Positions 5,944 to 11,522 of a stretch of 11,522 nucleotides of DNA are shown here, in pieces. The stretch spans positions 1 to 11,522 of the forward strand of contig JAZQWL010000040.1 in assembly GCA_045632305.1 (NCBI GenBank). Reading direction: 5' to 3'. How positions within the stretch are numbered: position 1 is the stretch's first letter; every line of letters begins with the position of its first letter. Source of the DNA: SVTX01 sp045632305. Its GTDB lineage: Bacteria > Bacillota > Clostridia > Oscillospirales > CAG-272. A program made the position numbers and the translations under genes. A model generated the notes under the pieces. That model was not told the origin of the DNA. It searched no databases and was given only the letters and a program-made list of their open reading frames with translations.

Positions 5944-8900
5944 TTAGAAAGTTTTCTTTTCTGTTTTTTGTACTGTTTCAAGATATTTTTCAAACATTCT
6001 GTTAACAGCAACGAGCGCATTTTCATTTTGGCGGAGCTTCAGTATCGCAAAGGTCTCACCGTTGACACCCATGGACACTCTTATTTTGTCGCCGACGATC
6101 TCGTTCATATCGTCCCACATATCAAAATCAAACACCTCGGGATACAGCTTGACCTCACGTCCCGATTGAATGACCTGCTTTATTCCACACTCTATTGCCT
6201 GCGCGCGCAAAAGCGCGATTCGAAGAAGATTATCCACCGACTGCGGCATTTCGCCAAAGCGGTCAAGAAGCTCATCGGCAATATCGTCCGCGTCATACTG
6301 GCAATTTATAAGCGCAATTCTCTTGTAAAGCGCCATTCTCTGCGCGGAATGAGCAACATAGGTTTCGGGAATATACGCATCAAAATCAATACTTACAACG
6401 CATTCCTTCTTCTCTTTAGCGGGCGTTCCCTTTTCCTCGAGAATTGCATCATTGAGAAGCTTGATATACATATCGTAACCGATAGAATCAAGATGCCCGT
6501 GCTGCTCGGCACCGAGAAGATTACCCGCGCCGCGAATTTCCATATCACGAAGCGCAATTCTGAAGCCCGCGCCGAATTCGGTATATTCACGGATCGCCTC
6601 AAGTCGCTTCTGCGCAATCTCGCTCACCGTCTTATCGCGCGGGAACGTAAAATACGCATAAGCGCGTCGGGATGATCTGCCCACTCGTCCGCGAAGCTGA
6701 TGAAGCTGGGAAAGACCGAGACGGTGTGCGCTGTCCACAATAAGCGTATTCGCGTTCGGAATATCGATTCCCGTCTCAATGATCGTGGTACATACAAGAA
6801 TATCAATATCACGGGTGAGCATCTTCGCCCATATATCCTCAAGCTCCTCCTTGTCCATCTTGCCGTGCGCGACAACAACTCTCGCCTCGGGGATAGCCGC
6901 GGAGATTTTTGCGGCGACAGTGTTTATGCTCTCAACAAAATTATGCAGATAGAACACCTGACCGCCACGTCGAAGCTCTTTTTTCATGGCTTCATTTATA
7001 ATGATCTCGTCATATTCAAGCACGTAGGACTGTACGGGAAGTCGATCGCCGGGAGCTTCGTCGAGAATGGAAATATCTCGAATACCGCCCATTGCCATAT
7101 TAAGTGTTCTCGGAATAGGTGTAGCCGTCAGCGTCAGCACGTCCACGTTACTTGCGATCTGCTTTAATTTTTCCTTCTGAGCCACACCGAATCTCTGCTC
7201 CTCGTCAATAATGAGAAGACCGAGATCGTGGAATTTTATGTCCTTTCCGAGAAGTCGGTGAGTACCGATAATGATATCAACGTCACCGCGGGCGAGTCTG
7301 TGAAGCGTCTGCTCCTGCTGCTTTGGTGTGCGGAAGCGGGATATCATATCAATATTTACCGCAAAGCTGCGAAGTCGGCTTATAGCCGTCTGATAATGCT
7401 GAAGCGCCAAAATCGTCGTAGGAACGAGGATCGCGACCTGCTTGCCCGAGAGCACCGCCTTATAAGCCGCGCGAAACGCGACCTCGGTCTTTCCGTATCC
7501 AACGTCACCGCAAAGCAAACGGTCCATTGGTACGGGGAGCATCATATCGTGCTTGATATCATCAATCGCGTCGATCTGGCACTGAGTTTCCTCAAAATCA
7601 AACGCCTCCTCGAAGTTCTTTTGCATATCGTTATCGGGATCGAACGCAAAGCCGGGACGCTTCATTCTTTCGGCGTAGAGCTTGATAAGCTCCTTAGCCA
7701 TTTCCTTGACCGCGCCCTTGACCTTCGCCTTTGCCTTCTTCCAGTTCTCGCCGCCCATCTTTGAGAGCTTAACGAGTCCGTCGTCGGCATGCGCGCCGAT
7801 ATATTTGGAAACGAGGTCGAGCTTCTCTACGGGAATGCAAAGACGATCTGTTCCCGCATACTGAATGTTGATATAGTCACGGCTCACGCCGTCAATGGTA
7901 AGCTTTTCAATACCGAGATATTTACCGATACCGTAGGTTTCGTGTACCACGATATCCCCCACCTCAAGCTCGGCATAGGAAAGGATCGCCTGAGCGTCTT
8001 GCTTCTTTCTCTTTGCCCGCTTAAGCTTTGCGTTCGCATTTATAGCGTTGGTTTTCGCATCGGTATTAGTGCTTAAAATCACAATTTTCGGAGTAATAAG
8101 CTCAAAGGGATACATGTATTCACGCCATTTTATGTAAATGACGTTCTTAGGAATATCGGTTATGCTGACCGGCTTTTTTGCATCCTCACACACCGCGTTG
8201 AAATCCGCCTCTTCAAGAAGCTCGCGCAAATTGTGCGCGGACTGCTCGTTTTCCGTCATGATAACAACTCTGTATCTTCCCTTTTGATAGCCAAGAATGT
8301 CCTCGCAGAGCAAAGTGAAATTATCAGCGTACGTCACGGGCTGACGGGTGCGGAAGCCGAAAAGTCCCGAAAGGCGGGTATCGGTAGCTCCGTACGCCAG
8401 AGAATCCACGTGAAGAGTTACGTTTTTTGCAGAAAAATGATCAAGATGCGCCGCGCTCTTTGAATACTCGGCGTATTTCGGGCTGATAAGTCCGTCGGAG
8501 CAGAGGGATTTTATCATCTCCTCCTCATGCCATTTGCTTGATTTAAGACGCTCCTTCACCTTTCCGCTCGAACGGATAATAAAGAGCGTTTTCTCCGTAA
8601 AATAATCGAGAAGCGTCTGCTTTTCAGGATAAATGAGCGAAATATATTTGTCTGCGAATTTAATTTCCGCATTGTTTGCACGAAGCGCATTAAGCTCAGC
8701 GGAAAGCGCCTGCTTTTTTTCCGTATCCGACGCGCTTTTGATCTCCTTTTCGATCGCGCATACAACCCTTTCCCTTGTGTCCGCATCGATAAGAAGCTCT
8801 CTTGCGGGGGCAAGATTTATTGACTTAATGCCCATAATAAGTCTTTGGGTATCAATATCAAAAATGCCCATTCGGTCGATCTCGTCGCCGAAAAATTCAA

Positions 8901-9537
8901 TTCTTACCGCAGCTGATTCCTTATAGCTGACACCGTTATTGTCAACGAAAGTGGAAAGCGGCGGATAAATATCAACAATGCCGCCGCGCAGAGCAAACTG
9001 TCCTGCGCCCTCTACCATATCAACGCGTATATATCCCGCATCGACAAGCTTTTTGGCAAGGTCGGACGGATCGATAACCGTGCTGTAATCAATATTTATA
9101 ATATTTTTCTCAAGTCGTTCTCTCGGGATCGTATAACCGAGCGCGGTTTCAGGGGTTGTAAAAACTATATCGTAAGCCCCGCTGATAATTCCCGACAACA
9201 CCTTTAACCTCTCATGCTCGTACTCATGGGAGGCAACAATGTTATGAAACGTTAAATCTCGCGCAATATAAAACGCCGCACGAAAGCCGAATTTCTCCAT
9301 CAGCTGCTGAAGTCGAAGGCATTCCTTCTCCTCGGAGCAAATAAGGAGCGCCGGTAATTTCCGCTCGGATTCCGTGTCCTCAAGAAGCGCCATTACAAGA
9401 GAATCGGAAGCTCCCTCACAAAGACCGCCCGCCACGCTCGGCAACGGCGAGACAGAAAAATTCTTTTTTATTACCTTCAGCAGCTCACCGTATTCGGGAT
9501 CCTGCCGTATTGCATTTGTAAGTATGTTCATAGTCAC
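5944..9537 (-). CDS. mfd: Transcription-repair coupling factor Mfd
   Basis: Mfd is the DNA translocase that pushes RNA polymerase off lesions and recruits UvrA for nucleotide excision repair. The 1197 residues match the family's full length, with all parts visible. The UvrB-like N-terminal region (about 1-370) includes VEGAGQFALRGGIVDIYP (175-192). The RNA polymerase-interaction domain (about 520-590) includes VGDIVVHETYGIGKYLG. The RecG-like helicase core has Walker A GDVGYGKT (677-684), DEEQ (778-781), TATPIPR (804-810) and QLRGRVGR (947-954). A C-terminal TRCF domain (about 1045-1150) follows. The GTG start at 9537 overlaps the pth TGA stop as GTGA, suggesting translational coupling. ATG at 9531 is an alternative, and neither has a clear ribosome binding site. 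It belongs to the operon started at pth. Confidence 0.98.
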   Translation of the reverse strand: MTMNILTNAIRQDPEYGELLKVIKKNFSVSPLPSVAGGLCEGASDSLVMALLEDTESERKLPALLICSEEKECLRLQQLMEKFGFRAAFYIARDLTFHNIVASHEYEHERLKVLSGIISGAYDIVFTTPETALGYTIPRERLEKNIINIDYSTVIDPSDLAKKLVDAGYIRVDMVEGAGQFALRGGIVDIYPPLSTFVDNNGVSYKESAAVRIEFFGDEIDRMGIFDIDTQRLIMGIKSINLAPARELLIDADTRERVVCAIEKEIKSASDTEKKQALSAELNALRANNAEIKFADKYISLIYPEKQTLLDYFTEKTLFIIRSSGKVKERLKSSKWHEEEMIKSLCSDGLISPKYAEYSKSAAHLDHFSAKNVTLHVDSLAYGATDTRLSGLFGFRTRQPVTYADNFTLLCEDILGYQKGRYRVVIMTENEQSAHNLRELLEEADFNAVCEDAKKPVSITDIPKNVIYIKWREYMYPFELITPKIVILSTNTDAKTNAINANAKLKRAKRKKQDAQAILSYAELEVGDIVVHETYGIGKYLGIEKLTIDGVSRDYINIQYAGTDRLCIPVEKLDLVSKYIGAHADDGLVKLSKMGGENWKKAKAKVKGAVKEMAKELIKLYAERMKRPGFAFDPDNDMQKNFEEAFDFEETQCQIDAIDDIKHDMMLPVPMDRLLCGDVGYGKTEVAFRAAYKAVLSGKQVAILVPTTILALQHYQTAISRLRSFAVNIDMISRFRTPKQQEQTLHRLARGDVDIIIGTHRLLGKDIKFHDLGLLIIDEEQRFGVAQKEKLKQIASNVDVLTLTATPIPRTLNMAMGGIRDISILDEAPGDRLPVQSYVLEYDEIIINEAMKKELRRGGQVFYLHNFVESINTVAAKISAAIPEARVVVAHGKMDKEELEDIWAKMLTRDIDILVCTTIIETGIDIPNANTLIVDSAHRLGLSQLHQLRGRVGRSSRRAYAYFTFPRDKTVSEIAQKRLEAIREYTEFGAGFRIALRDMEIRGAGNLLGAEQHGHLDSIGYDMYIKLLNDAILEEKGTPAKEKKECVVSIDFDAYIPETYVAHSAQRMALYKRIALINCQYDADDIADELLDRFGEMPQSVDNLLRIALLRAQAIECGIKQVIQSGREVKLYPEVFDFDMWDDMNEIVGDKIRVSMGVNGETFAILKLRQNENALVAVNRMFEKYLETVQKTEKKTF

Positions 9538-10178
9538 TTTGATGCTTTTGAATTGCAGATCTGCATAGCTCCGTCAACGTCGCCGCAGAGTATTTTTTCC
9601 ACGCCCTCGAAAATTACGGGATAAAGCTCGGAGATCGTCGCCTTGTCATTTGCAGAGAAATTACCGAGCACCCAATCCGCAAGATCGTAATCGGGATGGG
9701 GCTTTTTGCCCACGCCGATACGGATTCTGGGAAATTCGCTCGAGCCCACAGTTTCAATAATGGAACGAAGTCCCTTCTGACCACCGTCGCTTCCGTTCTT
9801 TCTGACTCTCACCCTGCCCACGTCAAGATTCACGTCATCGGAAAGCACAATGATATTTTCGGGCTTCACCTTATAAAATGCCGCAGCTGCCGCCACTGCC
9901 TTGCCCGACAGATTCATATACGTCTGGGGCTTCACAAGTAAAACTCGCTTACCCGCAACAGTCGTGTCGGTAACGAGAGCGTCAAACTTTGCTCGATTAA
10001 TAACCGCTCCGCATCTGCCCGCAATATAATCTATCGCGCAAAAGCCGATATTATGTCTTGTGTTTTCGTATTCCTTACCCTTGTTTCCAAGTCCTACGAT
10101 AATATGAGTCACGGGGAGAATTTCCGCGCTTTTCTTTTCATTCTCAAGCTTTTTAAATATATCAAATATATTGGACAT
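9534..10178 (-). CDS. pth: Peptidyl-tRNA hydrolase
   Basis: Pth cleaves the ester bond of peptidyl-tRNAs that drop off ribosomes, recycling tRNA. The 214-residue protein has the core VGLGNKGKEYENTRHNIGF (28-46), KPQTYMNLSG (83-92), SDD (113-115) and GSDGGQKGL (129-137). By comparison with E. coli Pth, N32, H42, N89 and D114 are the equivalents of Asn10, catalytic His20, Asn68 and Asp93. Q134-K135 replace the usual His-Asn of the GGHNG motif. About 24 extra residues (SNIFDIFKKLENEKK...) precede the usual N terminus, so the protein is longer than the typical 185-195. The start is ATG 10178 with GGAGG (10190-10186) 7 bases upstream. An in-frame start at 10208 precedes the ribosome binding site and is rejected. 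It is the first gene of the pth-mfd operon and overlaps mfd by 4 bp. Confidence 0.97.
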   Translation of the reverse strand: MSNIFDIFKKLENEKKSAEILPVTHIIVGLGNKGKEYENTRHNIGFCAIDYIAGRCGAVINRAKFDALVTDTTVAGKRVLLVKPQTYMNLSGKAVAAAAAFYKVKPENIIVLSDDVNLDVGRVRVRKNGSDGGQKGLRSIIETVGSSEFPRIRIGVGKKPHPDYDLADWVLGNFSANDKATISELYPVIFEGVEKILCGDVDGAMQICNSKASK

Positions 10179-10212
10179 AACTTTTCCTCCAAATAAAATC
10201 CAAAGCACAAAA

Positions 10213-10254
10213 GCCGCCCGAAATCACGACACGGGGTGTCGAAATTTTATCGGC
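10213..10254 (-). promoter_or_regulatory. Long leader hairpin before pth, possible attenuator
   Basis: In the transcript from the pth promoter, a perfect 6-bp stem with a 3-base loop (10241-10236 with 10232-10227, CGACAC/GTGTCG) is extended outward. AAAT/ATTT (10247-10244 with 10224-10221) and GCCG/CGGC (10254-10251 with 10216-10213) pair across small internal loops. The base of the hairpin is followed by TTTTGTG on the minus strand, so it could act as a terminator about 55 bases into the leader. No ligand or leader peptide is recognised. Attenuation is inferred from shape only. Confidence 0.5.
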
Positions 10255-10270
10255 CGGATGGTTTTTATAT

Positions 10271-10300
10271 ATTATACAATAAATTAGATAATCTTGTCAA
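10271..10300 (-). promoter_or_regulatory. Housekeeping promoter of the pth-mfd operon
   Basis: TTGACA (10300-10295) and TATAAT (10276-10271) lie on the minus strand with an 18-base spacer. Both hexamers match the sigma-A consensus exactly. The start would be near 10264, giving a leader of about 86 bases that contains the hairpin at 10213-10254. Confidence 0.82.
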
Positions 10301-10366
10301 ACATTTTTTGTTGAATTATTTTCAGTTCATAATAAGTTTACAATTTAATCGGAATATTTTTGAAAG
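10301..10366. other. Rest of the pth-ppdK intergenic region, nothing identified
   Basis: Outside the promoters, hairpin and inverted repeat listed separately, this part of the 337-bp region between pth and ppdK is AT-rich. I see no open reading frame with a ribosome binding site, no tRNA and no known riboswitch motif here. Confidence 0.6.
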
Positions 10367-10390
10367 AAAGTTCTTCCATATACGAACTTT
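10367..10390. promoter_or_regulatory. Inverted repeat over the ppdK -35 region, candidate operator
   Basis: AAAGTTC (10367-10373) and GAACTTT (10384-10390) form a perfect 7-bp inverted repeat with a 10-base spacer. Its centre is about 30 bases before the predicted ppdK start point, where a -35 hexamer would lie. The repeat is too AT-rich and poorly placed for a good terminator. A dimeric regulator's operator is the simplest reading, but no regulator gene is present in the window. Confidence 0.45.
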
Positions 10391-10393
10391 TTG

Positions 10394-10402
10394 TGGTATA
10401 AT
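10394..10402 (+). promoter_or_regulatory. Extended -10 promoter of ppdK
   Basis: TGGTATAAT matches the TGn-TATAAT extended -10 consensus exactly. The -35 position 17 bases upstream reads TTCCAT, a poor match, which is tolerated by extended -10 promoters. Transcription would start near 10409, leaving a leader of about 107 bases. In that leader AAAATC/GATTTT (10411-10416 with 10428-10433) and TGCGA/TCGCA (10425-10429 with 10447-10451) could form mutually exclusive weak stems. Confidence 0.75.
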
Positions 10403-10515
10403 AAGATGCTAAAATCTGAAAGTCTGCGATTTTGAGGATATTTTTTTCGCAAAAAGCATGATTTCGGGTTTTATTGAGTTGCAAAAAAATTTTTATTATA
10501 TGGAGGACTAATCCA

Positions 10516-11522
10516 ATGGCAAAGAAGTATTGTTACCTCTTTACAGAAGGTAATGCAAACATGCGTGAAATCCTCGGCGGTAAGGGTGCAAACCTCGCTG
10601 AAATGTCAAACATCGGTCTCCCCGTTCCCCAGGGCTTCACAATCTCCACAGAGGCTTGTACTCAGTACTATGAGGACGGCAGACAGATCAACGATGGTAT
10701 CATGGCTGAGATCATGGAATACATCGTAAAGATGGAAGAAGTTACTGGCAAGAAGTTCGGTGACCTCGAAAATCCCCTTCTCGTTTCTGTTCGTTCCGGT
10801 GCTCGTGCATCCATGCCCGGTATGATGGACACAATCCTCAACCTCGGTCTTAACGAAGAGGTTGTAGAAGTTATGGCTAAGAAGTCCGGCAACGCTCGTT
10901 GGGCTTACGACTGCTACAGAAGATTTATTCAGATGTACTCCGACGTTGTTATGGAAGTTGGTAAGAAGTACTTTGAAGAACTCATCGACAAGATGAAGGA
11001 AGAAAAGGGCGTAACTCAGGACGTTGACCTCACAGCTGAAGACCTCAAGGAACTCGCTGAACAGTTCAAGGCTGAATACAAGGCTAAGATCGGTTGCGAC
11101 TTCCCCACAGATCCTAAGGAACAGCTCATCGGTGCTGTTAAGGCTGTATTCCGTTCTTGGGACAACCCCCGTGCTAACGTTTACCGTCGTGACAACGATA
11201 TTCCCTACTCTTGGGGTACAGCTGTAAACGTACAGGCAATGGCATTCGGTAACATGGGTGATAACTGTGGTACAGGCGTTGCGTTCACACGTGACCCCGC
11301 TACAGGTGAAAAGAAGATGATGGGTGAATTCCTTACAAACGCACAGGGTGAAGACGTTGTTGCAGGTGTAAGAACACCTATGCCTATCGCTGAAATGGCT
11401 AACAAGTTCCCCGCAGCTTACGAACAGTTCGTTAAGGTTTGCGGTATTCTCGAAAACCACTACCACGACATGCAGGACATGGAGTTCACAATCGAAAACG
11501 AAAAGCTCTACATGCTCCAGAC
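10516..11522 (+). CDS. ppdK: Pyruvate,phosphate dikinase, N-terminal part cut by the window edge
   Basis: PPDK interconverts pyruvate, ATP and phosphate with phosphoenolpyruvate, AMP and pyrophosphate in the cytoplasm. In anaerobes it often runs in the glycolytic direction. The 335 residues visible are the nucleotide-binding (ATP-grasp) part of a protein usually near 875 residues. Family blocks are GGKGANLAEM (21-30), LPVPQGFTIS (35-44), SVRSGARASMPGMMDT (91-106), GTGVAFTRDPATGE (252-265) and EFLTNAQGEDVVAG (271-284). The central phosphohistidine and C-terminal PEP/pyruvate domains lie beyond the edge. The start is ATG 10516, with GGAGG (10502-10506) 9 bases upstream. Codon use is strongly biased (CTC, GCT, GTT, AAG, GAA), consistent with high expression. 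This bias also leaves a long open frame on the opposite strand that should not be called a gene. Its own extended -10 promoter lies upstream. Confidence 0.97.
   Translation, partial: MAKKYCYLFTEGNANMREILGGKGANLAEMSNIGLPVPQGFTISTEACTQYYEDGRQINDGIMAEIMEYIVKMEEVTGKKFGDLENPLLVSVRSGARASMPGMMDTILNLGLNEEVVEVMAKKSGNARWAYDCYRRFIQMYSDVVMEVGKKYFEELIDKMKEEKGVTQDVDLTAEDLKELAEQFKAEYKAKIGCDFPTDPKEQLIGAVKAVFRSWDNPRANVYRRDNDIPYSWGTAVNVQAMAFGNMGDNCGTGVAFTRDPATGEKKMMGEFLTNAQGEDVVAGVRTPMPIAEMANKFPAAYEQFVKVCGILENHYHDMQDMEFTIENEKLYMLQ

Noticed and set aside
5968..8463. Several plus-strand open frames opposite mfd
   Set aside because: mfd is intact with all helicase motifs, and the opposite frames carry no motifs or ribosome binding sites.
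10179..10208. Longer pth start at 10208
   Set aside because: It would place the GGAGG ribosome binding site inside the coding region. ATG 10178 has ideal spacing.
10406..10459. ATGCT/AGCAT pairing as an outer stem of a ppdK leader structure
   Set aside because: The 5' arm begins before the predicted transcription start near 10409, so most of it would probably not be in the RNA.
10606..11466. Long minus-strand open frame (286 codons) opposite ppdK
   Set aside because: It lies wholly within the clear ppdK coding region, has no ribosome binding site or family motif, and is explained by the strong codon bias of ppdK.

Overview
The window most likely comes from a Bacillota chromosome of the class Clostridia, probably an anaerobic gut-type lineage near the Oscillospiraceae or Christensenellales. 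The evidence is a T-box-controlled tryptophanyl-tRNA synthetase, a TPP-riboswitch-controlled ThiT thiamine transporter, a pth-mfd-foldase gene block as seen in Firmicutes, and pyruvate,phosphate dikinase. The lineage is inferred from gene content and recalled gene order, not from a phylogeny.

Layout from left to right. Positions 1-88 hold the 3' end of a T-box leader and its terminator, followed by trpS (+, 115-1116). A hairpin at 1122-1148 can end transcription from both sides. On the minus strand, 1197-2246 encodes a membrane-anchored protein of unknown function with its own consensus promoter. Next comes thiT (minus, 2344-2949), with a terminator at each end, a TPP aptamer at 3046-3137 and a second consensus promoter. 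Then comes the minus-strand block pth (9534-10178), mfd (5944-9537), a lipoprotein foldase-like gene (4609-5898) and its paralogue with a transmembrane anchor (3189-4589). pth and mfd overlap by 4 bp and the two paralogues are 19 bp apart. Divergent from pth, ppdK (+) starts at 10516 and runs off the right edge. The 337-bp region between pth and ppdK carries a promoter in each direction, a leader hairpin on the pth side and an inverted repeat over the -35 region on the ppdK side.

How the genes fit together: trpS and thiT are classic leader-controlled genes that sense uncharged tRNA(Trp) and thiamine pyrophosphate. The pth operon joins recycling of peptidyl-tRNA, rescue of RNA polymerase stalled at DNA damage, and two extracytoplasmic proteins that look like PrsA foldases. 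ppdK is central carbon metabolism and shows strongly biased codon use, as expected of a highly expressed gene.

Most of the window is ordinary housekeeping sequence. I see no mobile element, CRISPR array, tRNA or rRNA. The least ordinary part is the foldase-like pair. Both proteins carry a tyrosine-rich repeated YD-x-x-NG insert early in the parvulin-like domain, both have Gln where parvulins have their first conserved His, and they differ in how they are anchored. Weaker points of interest are the unknown protein at 1197-2246, the regulatory DNA between pth and ppdK, missing family residues in Pth and ThiT, and the lack of a terminator between the foldase block and the thiT riboswitch.
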